The notes under the pieces were generated by a model. That model did not search any database and was not told where the DNA came from. It saw only the letters and a list, made by a program, of their open reading frames with translations. Shown here piece by piece: positions 24,229-34,375 of a DNA stretch of 64,000 bases. Every line of letters starts with the position of its first letter. The first letter of the stretch is position 1. The translations under genes and the position numbers were made by a program. Source of the DNA: Streptomyces lavendulae subsp. lavendulae (GTDB taxonomy: Bacteria > Actinomycetota > Actinomycetes > Streptomycetales > Streptomycetaceae); contig NZ_CP024985.1 in assembly GCF_002803845.1 (NCBI RefSeq), positions 7,761,501-7,825,500 of the forward strand. Direction: 5' to 3'.

Positions 24229-25442
24229 CAGATCACCGTCAGCCGCTGGGAGGGGTCGTACGCCGGCGGGTTCGCGGCGCGGTCCAGGACGAGGAGGCTG
24301 TCGACGCCGTCCACCCGCAGCCGCACCGGGTACCCGCCCGGCCGGGCCCGGCGGAGCGTGAACCGGGCCGTGTGCCCGGCGAGCGAGCCTGCCGCGTGGG
24401 CGTCGCCGCCCAGCAGCAGGAACACCCGCTGCCCCTCGGCGAACGGCGGATCGGCGTTCACGACCACCTCCGCGTCCCCCGCCGCGTCCCGCACGGCGGT
24501 GGCCGGCAGCGGGCTGGTGATCCGCGGTGCGAGGGCCATGTACCAGGGTCCGACGGGGAGTTCGGCGGGCGGCGTCCCGGCCAGCAGCGTCACCGCGCAC
24601 ACGCCCGCCGGGAGCCCCGCGGGCAGGGTGAGGGCCAGGGTCCCGGACGGGCGCGGCGGGCCGCCGGGCGCGGGTGCCGGGACCGGGACGACCAGGGTGG
24701 CGTCGGAGCCCAGATGGGTGAGCCGGACGGCGCTCACCCCGCCCAGGTTCGCCCCGCGCAGCTCGATGCGCTCACCCGCACGGGCGGCGGGCTGCCCCCC
24801 GGGGCAGACCACGGCGTCGACCCTCGGCGTCGTCGGGCGGACGTCGGCGCTCGCCCGGGGACCGCGGCCGTCGCTGCCGCGGCTGAGCACCGGCACCGGC
24901 GTGCGCGCCGGACGCCGGGAATCGATGAGGACCGCCCGCACCTCGAAGGCCGTGGTCAGCCGGTACGGGGTCTGGAAGACGCTCCAGAGGGAGTAGATGT
25001 CCTTCTCCTCGAAGGCGTGCCAGGTGATGCGGACGCTGTCCACCTGCCGGGCGAGATCGCTGTACGGGGCGCTCTGGGCCAGTTCCGCGCGGGTCAGCAG
25101 CGGCCGGGTGTGCAGTGCCTGGAGGGCGCCGCCCAGCAGCCGGTGCGCCACGAGGTCGTTGCCGTCGGGTACGAAGGGGGTGAGGAGGTAGCGCAGGACG
25201 AGGGGCAGCGCGGGCTCCGCGTCCTCGCCGGGGAGCAGGTCCGGCGGCGGTGCGTTGCGCAGCTCCGCGGCCATGCCGGTCTGGTAGAGGAACAGGTTGA
25301 CCTGGGCCTCCTGGGCGGTCGGGTTGACCTGGTCCAGGGGCCGGGCCACGGCAGTGGCGCCCGGCAGGACGCCCTTGACGCCGTCGTCCACCAGGGCCCG
25401 CAGGGTTTCGGTGACCGCCTCGATGGCCCGCGCGTCGCTCAT
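24228..25442 (-). CDS. DUF4255 (Pvc16-like) tube cap protein with C-terminal IPT/TIG domain
   Basis: 404 residues; ATG coupled to the upstream stop (ATGA). Residues 1-190 carry the DUF4255 signature: AIEAVTETLRALVDDG, PTAQEAQVNLFLYQTGMAAELRN and LPLVLRYLLTPF. This domain caps the distal end of tube and sheath in eCIS. A linker leads to an Ig-like IPT/TIG domain (about 210-300, AGERIELRGANLGGVSAVRL) and a second beta domain. The extra Ig-like part could decorate the outer end of the particle. The gene lies between the proline-rich gene and the ATPase. Confidence 0.87.
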   Translation of the reverse strand: MSDARAIEAVTETLRALVDDGVKGVLPGATAVARPLDQVNPTAQEAQVNLFLYQTGMAAELRNAPPPDLLPGEDAEPALPLVLRYLLTPFVPDGNDLVAHRLLGGALQALHTRPLLTRAELAQSAPYSDLARQVDSVRITWHAFEEKDIYSLWSVFQTPYRLTTAFEVRAVLIDSRRPARTPVPVLSRGSDGRGPRASADVRPTTPRVDAVVCPGGQPAARAGERIELRGANLGGVSAVRLTHLGSDATLVVPVPAPAPGGPPRPSGTLALTLPAGLPAGVCAVTLLAGTPPAELPVGPWYMALAPRITSPLPATAVRDAAGDAEVVVNADPPFAEGQRVFLLLGGDAHAAGSLAGHTARFTLRRARPGGYPVRLRVDGVDSLLVLDRAANPPAYDPSQRLTVI

Positions 25443-26197
25443 CGGCCACCGCCCGAGCGCCGCCGCAGGTAGTCCTCCAGGGGGACGGCCGGCGCGCGCG
25501 GCGGCCTGCGGACTGCGGGGGCCGGGTCGGGGGACGCGGGCCGCGGCGGCCCCGATCGGACCTCCAGCCGGCCGATGGTGATGTGGACGGTGGTCTCCCC
25601 GGGCACCGGCCCGGCGGCGGACCCGTCCGGTTCCCGCCCCCGGCCGGCCCGCGGCCCGCCGTACGCCTCACCGGACCGGTATCCGTATCCGTAAGCGGGT
25701 TCCGGGACTTGTCCCGGCCCGGCCGCGGCGCGGGGTTGCGCGGCCGCAGCCGGGGGGCGGCCGGGCCGGGCCGCCACCGGAGCGCCGGACCCGGCGGTCA
25801 GGTCCGGCCCGTCCGGGCGGGGTGCGGCCCCCGCGGCGGCGGGCGAGGGGCCGGGACCGGTGCCGGCCGCCCGCGGCGCGGCCTCCGCCGGGCCGGAAGG
25901 CAGCCCGCGCCCGGGGCCGGGGAGCCCGCCCCGTACGGACGCACCGGGCGCGGCGGGGGCGTACGGGGCCGGAACCCGGACGGGAGCCGCCGGGACGGCC
26001 GGACCCGTACGGGCCACCCGGGCGCCCTCCGTCGTACCCGCGTCCGCAGACGGCCGGGATCCGGCCGCGGGCTCCTCGGACCCCGCACCGGGCGGCGGCG
26101 GATCGAACACCGGCGGCAGGTCGAGGAACGAGGGGGGCCGGGGCCGGACCGCCGAGGGATCGGGGAGCCCCAGGACGCGGTCGACGAAGTCGCTCAT
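25439..26197 (-). CDS. Proline/alanine-rich eCIS protein of unknown function
   Basis: 252 residues from the ATG at 26197 (ATGA overlap). It starts with a short ordered piece (MSDFVDRVLGLPDPSAVRPRPPSFLDLPP), continues as about 160 residues of Pro/Ala/Gly low complexity, and ends with VHITIGRLEVRSG and PAVPLEDYLRRR. Only the two ends look conserved, a pattern suited to a flexible tether between two particle parts. No tape-measure-like coiled coil is seen elsewhere in the operon, so a length-setting role might be considered, though composition argues against it. Function unknown. Confidence 0.65.
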   Translation of the reverse strand: MSDFVDRVLGLPDPSAVRPRPPSFLDLPPVFDPPPPGAGSEEPAAGSRPSADAGTTEGARVARTGPAVPAAPVRVPAPYAPAAPGASVRGGLPGPGRGLPSGPAEAAPRAAGTGPGPSPAAAGAAPRPDGPDLTAGSGAPVAARPGRPPAAAAQPRAAAGPGQVPEPAYGYGYRSGEAYGGPRAGRGREPDGSAAGPVPGETTVHITIGRLEVRSGPPRPASPDPAPAVRRPPRAPAVPLEDYLRRRSGGGR

Positions 26198-26928
26198 GCC
26201 CCGACCGCCTCCAGGTAGAAGCGGCGCCGGGCCGCGCTGAGCGCGAGGACCTCCTCCTCGCGCCACCCGTACGCCCGGGCCAGCGCGTGCACCTCGCCCA
26301 GCAGACCCCGCGCGCACGCGTCGACGTCGGCCCACAGGTGCGCCGCGACGTCGAACGGGGCGGCCCAGCCGTGCCCGCACAGGGCGCAGGTCAGGTCGAG
26401 CCGGATGTCCGCCCCCGGATCCACGGCGGGCAGCGCGGCGGCGACGGCGTCGAGCACCTCGTCGTCCAGCGCGTCCACGGCCTCACCCTCCACCGCCTCC
26501 CCGTCGACCGCGAGCACGCACCGGCCGACCAGGCACCGCCGCGCTGCGGCGCGGGTCGGCCCGGCCGCCTCCGCCGCCAGTACGTCCCGGCTCGTCAGCG
26601 CCCGGAACCCGACGCGCCGCCCCCCGACGGCGACTTCGCCCGGCACGGCCTCCCCGCGACGGTCCAGGTCCGAGAGCGGCACGGCCACGTCGAGTTCCTC
26701 CCCGCAGGCGGGACAGTCGGCCAGGGCCTGTACGTCGCCGCGGACGCACGCGTCCCGCAGTCCCACGAGGAGCGCGTCGCGCGCGCCGAGCGGCAGGTCG
26801 CAGGCCTCGGCGAAGGAGTGCCCGCCCGCGGCGGCGGCGAGCGCCACCGCGCGCGCCACGCGCCCCCGGCCGAGCCCTTCCTCCCAGCCGCGCAGGAGCC
26901 GTTCCCGAGTGAGTGCGGCCACCTTCAC
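26194..26928 (-). CDS. Zinc-ribbon baseplate or tail-assembly protein
   Basis: 244 residues from the GTG at 26928, overlapping the tube-gene stop. Two Cys pairs, CPAC near residue 70 and CALC near 190, can form a zinc ribbon. The C-terminal motif EVHALARAYGWREEEVLALSAARRRFYLEAV is typical of proteins lying next to tube genes in contractile tails (gp28-like, tail-assembly class). It probably helps tube or hub assembly rather than having catalytic activity. Placement right after the tube gene supports this. Confidence 0.72.
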   Translation of the reverse strand: MKVAALTRERLLRGWEEGLGRGRVARAVALAAAAGGHSFAEACDLPLGARDALLVGLRDACVRGDVQALADCPACGEELDVAVPLSDLDRRGEAVPGEVAVGGRRVGFRALTSRDVLAAEAAGPTRAAARRCLVGRCVLAVDGEAVEGEAVDALDDEVLDAVAAALPAVDPGADIRLDLTCALCGHGWAAPFDVAAHLWADVDACARGLLGEVHALARAYGWREEEVLALSAARRRFYLEAVGA

Positions 26929-27452
26929 ACCGCCGGGTCGTCGAAGGAGACCTCGGCCGCGGGCGGCAGGGCGATGTCCCGCACCCATCCCTCGTTCTCC
27001 AGACGGATGTGCTGGACGAGCACCGCGTTCGCGTTCGCGTCGAGGTCCGAGAACGGCTGGTACTCCGACACCCAGCAGTTGAACACGTGGTAGGAGAGCA
27101 CCTTCTGGCCGGTCTCGTCGTGCACGTCGATGACCAGGTCGCGCCGGAAGTCCTTGAGGGAGGTCTCCCGGCCGCCGGCCGCGTTGGCGTAACTCCAGGT
27201 CTTGTTCGCCCACTTCTCGAATTCGAGGGCGTTCACGGTGACCCCGCGTTCGAGGACGATCGGGTCGAACTCCACCCGCCCCGGCAGTTTGGAGCTGTTG
27301 GTGGGGGCACCCCCGTCGCGGTGCTTGACCACCTCCACGGTGCGCTTCATCCCGGACACCTTGTGGACCCCGATGAACGGCACGGTGCTGTCGCTGTAAC
27401 GGACGCGGAAGCGGAAGTTCTTGAGCGGGTCGACCCGCGCGGTGGTTGCCAT
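26925..27452 (-). CDS. Inner tube protein (gp19/Afp1-like)
   Basis: 175 residues from the ATG at 27452; GAGGAG lies 7 nt upstream and the sheath stop 11 nt upstream. MATTARVDPLKNFRFRV, FIGVHKVSGMKRTVEVVKHRDGGAP, FDPIVLERGV and FNCWVSEYQPFSDLDANANAVLVQHIRLENEGW are the hallmark strands of the tube protein that stacks as hexameric rings. Only one tube gene is present in this locus. The long upstream in-frame extension has no start signal and lies inside the sheath gene. Confidence 0.93.
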   Translation of the reverse strand: MATTARVDPLKNFRFRVRYSDSTVPFIGVHKVSGMKRTVEVVKHRDGGAPTNSSKLPGRVEFDPIVLERGVTVNALEFEKWANKTWSYANAAGGRETSLKDFRRDLVIDVHDETGQKVLSYHVFNCWVSEYQPFSDLDANANAVLVQHIRLENEGWVRDIALPPAAEVSFDDPAV

Positions 27453-27463
27453 CGTCTCGCTCC

Positions 27464-29056
<1,593 letters not shown>

Positions 29057-29105
29057 GGCCGGTCCCCCTCTCAGTGTCGGCTGACCGGCAGTCTGCCGAC
29101 CCTGC

Positions 29106-29121
29106 GTGACCGGATCGTCAC
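29106..29121. promoter_or_regulatory. Inverted repeat upstream of the eCIS operon
   Basis: GTGAC and GTCAC arms flank a 6-nt centre (CGGATC), 50-65 nt ahead of the sheath start. The stretch 29057-29197 between the sheath start and the csbD terminator must hold the operon promoter. I cannot identify a convincing -10 box there. The repeat is a possible operator. Confidence 0.25.
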
Positions 29122-29197
29122 CGCGGCGTCACGGCGCGTGAGGCCGTGCGGGCCGGGGGCGGGACCGACTGCGGGGCCGAGGGCGCGGGTGGGGGAA

Positions 29198-29237
29198 CGC
29201 CGCGGTCCCGGACCCCCGAGGGTCCGGGACCGCGGCG
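29198..29237 (-). terminator. Terminator of csbD, insulating the eCIS operon
   Basis: Perfect 18-bp stem (29198-29215 with 29220-29237) and a 4-nt CCGA loop, 18 nt after the csbD-like stop. It lies between that gene and the sheath gene on the same strand. Confidence 0.88.
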
Positions 29238-29254
29238 GACGCCGGCGCGGCGCG

Positions 29255-29428
29255 TCAGCGCTTGAACATGTCCTTCATCTTCTCCTTGGCCTGGCGGGCG
29301 TCGCCCTTCACCTTCTCGGCGCGGCCCTCGGCCGTGAGGCGCTCGTTGCCCACCGCGCGGCCCGCCGTCTCCTTGAGCTTGCCCTTGGCCTGCTCGGCCT
29401 TGGCGCGGCCCTTCTCCTGGCTCGACAC
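29255..29428 (-). CDS. CsbD family stress protein
   Basis: 57 residues, GTG start with GGGAG 9 nt upstream. The chain is highly charged and helical: KGRAKAEQAKGKLKETAGRAVGNERLTAEGRAEK is spread over residues 5-38 and GDARQAKEKMKDMF follows. The GKLKETAGRAVGNERL pattern is diagnostic for CsbD-like proteins, abundant general-stress proteins in bacilli and actinobacteria whose biochemical role is unknown. It has its own strong terminator. Confidence 0.9.
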   Translation of the reverse strand: MSSQEKGRAKAEQAKGKLKETAGRAVGNERLTAEGRAEKVKGDARQAKEKMKDMFKR

Positions 29429-29512
29429 AGCTGATCACTCCCTGGGGGACGGGAACACCGTACGACCCGCGTCTGACCGGGATCGCGGCGCGCAAACGTC
29501 ACCCGGACCGGG

Positions 29513-30880
29513 TCATCCCGAACCCTTCGGGGACGGGCGGGCGGCGTGGGAGGGGGTCGGGGTGTCGGTCAGGGCGGCCGTGAGCGCGGCGTGGTCGGCG
29601 AGCGTCAGGTCCGCGTAGGCCAGCGCGAAGCGGGCGACGGCCCGGTCGAAGACGTCCCCGGTGCCCAGGTATCCGGCGATCGCGATCCGGTCGCCGGTCC
29701 GGGCGTGGGCGCGGGCCAGGGTCCGGCCGCACAGTGACGCGTACTCGTGCAGCATCAGCGGGTCCATGCCGGCGACGTCGGCGGCGCCCTTCATGTCGCG
29801 CAGCTGGCGCCAGTAGAAGTGCCGGCCGCCGGGGCCGGTGGCCCAGCCGAGGAAGATGTCCGCCGCCGCCTGGATCAGCCGTTGCCCGGCCACCACCCGG
29901 TGGCCCGCGTGCCGGTGCGCGGACGCCCCGGCGTGGGGCTCCAGCACGGACGGTCCGGCCTCCTTGATCTGGAGGAACAGGGGGTCACGGGAGTCCCGGC
30001 CGGTGAGCAGCACCACGAAGCAGCGGGTTCCGACACTGCCGACGCCCACCACCTTCCGGGCCACGTCCACCACCTCGAACCGGTCCAGCAGCAGGCGCCG
30101 TTCCTCCGGGAGGGACTCCCGGTAGTCGGCGAACACGCTCCGCACGGTCGCGGCGTCCAGATCGTCCACCGACTCCAGGAGCGGCGGCTCGTAGCGGATC
30201 CGGGGCCGGCCCTCCACGACGTCGGTCAGCTTGTCCAGGGCCTGGAGGCTGGTGCGGCGGCGGGCGCGCTCCAGGCCCGCCGCGACCCGTTCGCGGTGCC
30301 GGCGCCGCACCAGGGGCAGCACCTGCGCGGTGTCCACCCGCTCGTACCAGACGGCGAGTTCACCGAGCCCGGCGAGGCGGCGGATGTTGCGCCGGTAGGC
30401 GGCGGCGGACGCCTCGGCGGCGCTCGCGGCGGCCGTGTCGTCGTGGCCGTTCGCGCGGGCGGCCACGGCCACGCTCGCCGCCAGCCGTTTGACGTCCCAC
30501 TCGAAGGGTCCGGGGAGCGTCTCGTCGAAGTCGTTCAGGTCGAAGAGCAGGGCACGCTCGGGCGAGGCGTACAACCCGAAGTTCAGCAGGTGGGCGTCCC
30601 CGCACAGTTGCACCCGCAGACCGCTGTCCGCCGTCGTCGCCAGGTCGGCGGCCATCACGGCCGCCGCGCCGCGCAGGAACGGGAAGGGCCCCGCCGCCAT
30701 CCGGGCGTACCGCAGCGGCAGCAGGTCCGGCAGCCGGCCGGTGCCCTGCTCCGCGAGCACGGCGACCGGGTCCGGCCGTGCGTCGGCGCCGGGGACCCGG
30801 TCGTGCGCCGAGCGCGGCAGCCGCTTGCGCTGCGCGCGGCCGTGCCGGGCCCGGTCGTCGGGGGAAGCGGACAGCGCCAT
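29513..30880 (-). CDS. DUF2252 family protein
   Basis: 455 residues from ATG at 30880. Motifs are PFPFLRGAAAVMAADL, the invariant CGDAHLLNFG near residue 93, LFDLNDFDETLPGPFEWDVKRLAAS, and the C-terminal FYWRQLRDMKGAADV. DUF2252 proteins have a kinase-like fold with Asp residues arranged as in aminoglycoside phosphotransferases, but their substrate is unknown. The gene is divergent from the SH3-like protein gene. I see no operon partner downstream within 80 nt except csbD on the same strand. Confidence 0.88.
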   Translation of the reverse strand: MALSASPDDRARHGRAQRKRLPRSAHDRVPGADARPDPVAVLAEQGTGRLPDLLPLRYARMAAGPFPFLRGAAAVMAADLATTADSGLRVQLCGDAHLLNFGLYASPERALLFDLNDFDETLPGPFEWDVKRLAASVAVAARANGHDDTAAASAAEASAAAYRRNIRRLAGLGELAVWYERVDTAQVLPLVRRRHRERVAAGLERARRRTSLQALDKLTDVVEGRPRIRYEPPLLESVDDLDAATVRSVFADYRESLPEERRLLLDRFEVVDVARKVVGVGSVGTRCFVVLLTGRDSRDPLFLQIKEAGPSVLEPHAGASAHRHAGHRVVAGQRLIQAAADIFLGWATGPGGRHFYWRQLRDMKGAADVAGMDPLMLHEYASLCGRTLARAHARTGDRIAIAGYLGTGDVFDRAVARFALAYADLTLADHAALTAALTDTPTPSHAARPSPKGSG

Positions 30881-31028
30881 CCCCCACTCATATCACCGGG
30901 TCCGGCCCTCCGCCGATCGGGCGACCGTGCGGTGCGCCGTACGGACGTACGGGGCCCGGCGGCGCAGGGTCGAGGTCGGTGCCGTGCTCGGTGCGCGGCA
31001 CGTCGGTCGTGGAGATGGGGAGGCGCGG

Positions 31029-31346
31029 ATGCGCATGTTCAGGAGGATCGCGTGGGCGGGCCCGGCGGCGGCGGCCGCCGTCACTCTCTTCGCCGGGAAC
31101 GCGCTGGCGACGTCGTCGCCGGCCGAGGGGCTCGTGGTCAGCACGGCCGGCCTCAAGGTCCGGGCCCACGCGAGCACGCACTCCCACGTGGTCGGCGTGC
31201 TCGACCCGTGGCAGAAGGTCCGGCTCTCCTGCCAGACCGAGGGCGCGTGGGTGGAGGGCAACGACATCTGGTACCGGCTGCACGGCAAGCCGGGCTGGGT
31301 TTCGGCCCGCTACGTGCACAACTACACCCGCGTCCCCTGGTGCTGA
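31029..31346 (+). CDS. Secreted SH3-like domain protein
   Basis: 105 residues from the ATG at 31029, 5 nt after GGGGAGG; another ATG six bases later is too far from it. The signal peptide (MRMFRRIAWAGPAAAAAVTLFAG, cleavage near ALA-TSS) precedes one bacterial SH3 fold: GLKVRAHASTHSHVVGVLDPWQKVRL, then WYRLHGKPGWVSARYV. Such domains bind cell-wall peptides or glycans. It is likely an exported wall-associated protein. No enzyme domain is attached. Confidence 0.83.
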   Translation: MRMFRRIAWAGPAAAAAVTLFAGNALATSSPAEGLVVSTAGLKVRAHASTHSHVVGVLDPWQKVRLSCQTEGAWVEGNDIWYRLHGKPGWVSARYVHNYTRVPWC

Positions 31347-31548
31347 GCCCGGGGCCGGCCCGGCTCTGAGCCCGCCGGGGCGGTCACCGGGCCGGGCCGG
31401 GCGCCCGGCCCTGCGTCGGACCTGCCGCCCGGCCACCGGCGGCTTCCGGCCAGGACGGCGGCGCGGGCCGCGGGCAGGGGTGGTGCGGGCCGGCCCCGCG
31501 GCCGATACTGCGCCGGGCAGGGAGCCTGATCACGGAGGGGGACCGACG

Positions 31549-32517
31549 ATGACGATCCGCACGTTCCGAACCGGCCCGCGGGCGCGCCGCCGCGGGGGCC
31601 GGGTGGCCGTGACCGCGGCGCTGCTGGCCGCGCTGGCGGGTGCCCTCGGGCCCGCCCCCGCCCAGGCGGCACCGGTCTGCGACACCACCCGCGCCGAGCC
31701 GCCCGTCGAGGTGGCCCGCATCCCCGACTGGGCCGAGTCGATCGCCGTCGACGGACATGGGCGGATGTTCGTCACCGCGTACTACACCGGCCGGGTCTAC
31801 CGCATCGACGCCCCGGGCAGCGCCCCCGTCGCCCTCACCGGGGACATCGGGGCCAACGGCGGGATCGTGGTCCGGGGAGACGGCCGGCTGCTCGTCGGGA
31901 CGGGCAACGACCTCGCGCACTCCCTCACCGGCGGCCTCCTGCCGGTCTCGAAGCTGCTGCTGGTGGATCCGGATTCCGGCGCGGTGAGCACGTACGCCTC
32001 GGGTCTGGGCGGGATCGACGGGGTCGCCCTCGCACCCGACGGCACCGTGTACACCACCACCCTGGGCGCCCGGACCATCGGCCGCGTCACCCCGGACGGG
32101 CGCGTCGACCCCGCCTGGGCGCGGGTGGGACAGCCCAACGGGATCGCCGTGTCCCCGGACGGCTCCGAGGTCTACGTGGTCCAGACGACCGTCGCTCCCG
32201 GCCTGTACCGGATCCCGGTGGACGATCCGGCGCACCCGCGGCGGTGGCTCTCGGCCGGGCCCGGGGACGCCCTGGCGCTGCCCGACGGGCTCACCCTCGA
32301 CGGCCGCGGGCGCCCGCTGATCGCCACCCACGTCGCGGGACAGATCTGGCGGGCCGAGGGCGGGTCCCTGTGCGCGGTGGAGTCGGGCCTGCCCCTGTCC
32401 ACCCAGATCACCTATGGGCACGGAGCCGGGGGCTTCCCGGCGGGCAGGCTCTACCGGACGGGTGTGGACGGACGGATCCACGAGGTGCCCGCGGGCGCCG
32501 ACCCGTCCGGCCGCTAG
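31549..32517 (+). CDS. Secreted SMP-30/gluconolactonase-like beta-propeller protein
   Basis: 322 residues, ATG 7 nt after GGAGGGGG. The twin-arginine-like lead (RARRRGGRVAVTAALLAALAGALG, cleavage near AQAA) suggests export. Mature sequence shows repeated propeller blades: VDGHGRMFVTAYYTGRVYRID, GGIDGVALAPDGTVYTTTLGARTIGRV and QPNGIAVSPDGSEVYVVQT. The pattern matches SMP-30/NHL-type propellers that hydrolyse lactones or bind ligands. One Cys pair is present (VCDTT and LCAVE). Catalytic metal ligands cannot be assigned with certainty, so it may be a binding protein. Confidence 0.75.
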   Translation: MTIRTFRTGPRARRRGGRVAVTAALLAALAGALGPAPAQAAPVCDTTRAEPPVEVARIPDWAESIAVDGHGRMFVTAYYTGRVYRIDAPGSAPVALTGDIGANGGIVVRGDGRLLVGTGNDLAHSLTGGLLPVSKLLLVDPDSGAVSTYASGLGGIDGVALAPDGTVYTTTLGARTIGRVTPDGRVDPAWARVGQPNGIAVSPDGSEVYVVQTTVAPGLYRIPVDDPAHPRRWLSAGPGDALALPDGLTLDGRGRPLIATHVAGQIWRAEGGSLCAVESGLPLSTQITYGHGAGGFPAGRLYRTGVDGRIHEVPAGADPSGR

Positions 32518-32534
32518 CCGGGGCGGTGGTGCGC

Positions 32535-33041
32535 TCACGAGGCGCGGCCGTAGCGGACGTTGCCGCTCCAGATCCGTTCGAGCCGTACGCGGGTCCCGGG
32601 TCTGGGGGCGTGCCAGATCTTGTCGTCCCCGGCGTAGATGCCGACGTGGCCCATGGTGGAGCCGTCGGGGAAGAACACCAGGTCCCCCGGCACCCGTTGG
32701 TCCCGGGGGATGTGATCGGTGTGTTCGTACTGCTGCTCCGCGGTGCGGGGCAGCGCCCGGCCCGCCTGCCGGAAGGAGTAGAGCGTCAGGCCGGAGCAGT
32801 CGAAGCGCGCGGGCCCGGTGGCGCCGTGCGCGTACGGGGCGCCCTCCTTGGACGCGGCCACGACCACGGCCCGGGCGCCGTACGAGGGCGCGGCGTCGGC
32901 GGGGGAGGCGGGGCCGGCCACGGCGGAGGCGGTCAGGAGCAGGAGGAGCGAGAGGGCGCGGGGAAGGCGGGATCCTGGAATGCGGCGAACGGGCCGGTGC
33001 GACTTTCGGCAACTACGCGAGACGGTCCTGGATACGGACAT
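32535..33041 (-). CDS. Secreted NlpC/P60 peptidoglycan hydrolase
   Basis: 168 residues from the ATG at 33041 (GGAGG 7 nt upstream). Basic N-terminus and hydrophobic core (RALSLLLLLTASAVAG) form a signal peptide ending near ADAAPS. The NlpC/P60 domain has catalytic Cys in ARFDCSGLTLYSFRQAG, the following PRTAEQQYEHTD and GDLVFFPDG, catalytic His in TMGHVGIYAGDDKIWHA. It should cleave D-gamma-glutamyl-diaminopimelate links in stem peptides outside the cell. It is a catalytic domain alone, without a wall-binding module. A 460-nt gene-poor stretch lies upstream. Confidence 0.9.
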   Translation of the reverse strand: MSVSRTVSRSCRKSHRPVRRIPGSRLPRALSLLLLLTASAVAGPASPADAAPSYGARAVVVAASKEGAPYAHGATGPARFDCSGLTLYSFRQAGRALPRTAEQQYEHTDHIPRDQRVPGDLVFFPDGSTMGHVGIYAGDDKIWHAPRPGTRVRLERIWSGNVRYGRAS

Positions 33042-33508
33042 CGGGATACCTCCGCGTTCGGATGCGGGCAACGGTCGGTCGGATACCTGCGACGGTCCTG
33101 CTTTCGGTGACATGGGTCCCTGGGTCTGACGGCCGCCCAGTTTTCTCCGAAGGCACACGCGTTTCACTTCTCGGGCCCACTCCGGGTTGTATCGGTTGTG
33201 CAAAATATCCGCGAAGGAATGGGAAAATTCCCGCGCATTGGCGTGTTGCCGGTTTCGCCGCGCACGCGCGGGCGCACGGGCGCGGCCGTTCGTGATAACG
33301 GGAAACCCGGCGAACGCGCGTGGATCCCCGGCCCTTGCCGGCGCCGCGTGGACGCCACGAACAAACTCCCTGCTCTCGCAGCGGTGTTCGATCAAGGCTC
33401 GGCCGGACAACCGGCCCGTTCCTCGACGTGCCCGAACTCCACTACCCCCACAGGGGAGTTCATCTACTATGTGCCGTCCCCCCCCGGAGTCCTCTTCCTC
33501 GACGGCGG
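33042..33508. other. 467-nt gene-free stretch upstream of the NlpC/P60 gene
   Basis: No credible coding frame on either strand. The part 33190-33240 is unusually AT-rich for this window (runs such as CAAAATATCC and GGGAAAATTCCC) and probably holds the promoter of the minus-strand hydrolase, implying a leader of 100 nt or more. I compared it by eye with the c-di-AMP (ydaO) riboswitch found ahead of some Streptomyces wall hydrolases and could not match the conserved core. Confidence 0.5.
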
Positions 33509-34252
33509 TCAGCTCCAGCAGGGGCAGGACGCCGGTCGGGGGGCGAACACGCGGTCCGCGTCCGGTTCCCCGGCCACCCGGCCGGCGGGCGGGCGCAGGG
33601 TGAAGTCCGCCGCCGGGTCGACCTCGTCGAAGGAGGCGAACAGGTGCGTACGCGGGAACCAGTCGCCGAACGGCTCCGGCGAGGCGCCTATGCCGATGAA
33701 CTGGCTGCCGGTCGCCACCGCCGCCCGTACGTCCCACGGCCCGTCACCCACGCAGACCACCCGGTCGAAGGCGGCGCCGGCCCGTTCGACGGACCGGTGG
33801 ACGGCCTCGCGCACCAGGTGCTCGCGGAAGGCGTGCTCGTTCGCGGTCACCACGGGCCCGGTCACCGCCAGGGGAGCCAGCTTGGACTCGGTGACCTCGC
33901 GCATCGCGCCCGTCGCGAAGGCCACCGCGTACCCCGGGTCCGCCTCCAGCGCCCGCAGGAACGCGGCGGCCCCGGGGGTCTGCTCGACCCCCTCCCGGGC
34001 CGTCGCGGCCGTGAACCGCTCGTGCAGCAGGCCGGAGAACCGCTTGGTCTCCGCCTCGTCGGGAAGCCGGCCCGTGTTGCTGCGGAACACCTCCCGGAAG
34101 ATCCACGAGTCCGTGTGGTGGGTGTACCCGCCCCAGTCGGAGTCGATCTCGGTGAGCCCGCTGTCACGGAGCGCCGCGACGAACGCGGCCACGTGGGCGG
34201 GGACGCTGCGCAGCAGCGTGCCGTCGATGTCGAAGACGATCAGGGTGGTCAT
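33509..34252 (-). CDS. HAD-superfamily hydrolase
   Basis: 247 residues from the ATG at 34252, GGGAG 6 nt upstream. HAD motif I FDIDGTLL (Asp nucleophile), a helical cap, motif II FATGAM, motif III Lys in TESKLAPL, and motif IV VCVGDGPWDVRAA are all present. It is probably a phosphatase or phosphonatase of beta-phosphoglucomutase/Gph type; the substrate is unknown. It is divergent from phnA with a 135-nt gap. Its last 20 residues (FAPRPASCPCWS) diverge from typical HAD ends. Confidence 0.85.
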   Translation of the reverse strand: MTTLIVFDIDGTLLRSVPAHVAAFVAALRDSGLTEIDSDWGGYTHHTDSWIFREVFRSNTGRLPDEAETKRFSGLLHERFTAATAREGVEQTPGAAAFLRALEADPGYAVAFATGAMREVTESKLAPLAVTGPVVTANEHAFREHLVREAVHRSVERAGAAFDRVVCVGDGPWDVRAAVATGSQFIGIGASPEPFGDWFPRTHLFASFDEVDPAADFTLRPPAGRVAGEPDADRVFAPRPASCPCWS

Positions 34253-34375
34253 GGCCTGCTCCCTCGTTCGAACACAGTGCAGATCCGAAAGGGTAGGGGA
34301 AGGGGCTGGACATGCCGTCGAGGGTGACTGGGCACACCGCCGGGGGCGGGGCGGGGTGGTGCGTATGGCCTGAAA

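Noticed and set aside
33042..33300. c-di-AMP (ydaO) riboswitch upstream of the NlpC/P60 gene
   Set aside because: GGGACCCA and GGTATCC fragments exist on the minus strand, but the conserved order and pairing of the riboswitch could not be built by eye.
33187..33603. 138-codon plus-strand frame in the gap before the HAD gene
   Set aside because: No ribosome binding site, Arg/Pro/Ser-rich without domain features, and it runs into the antisense of the HAD gene.
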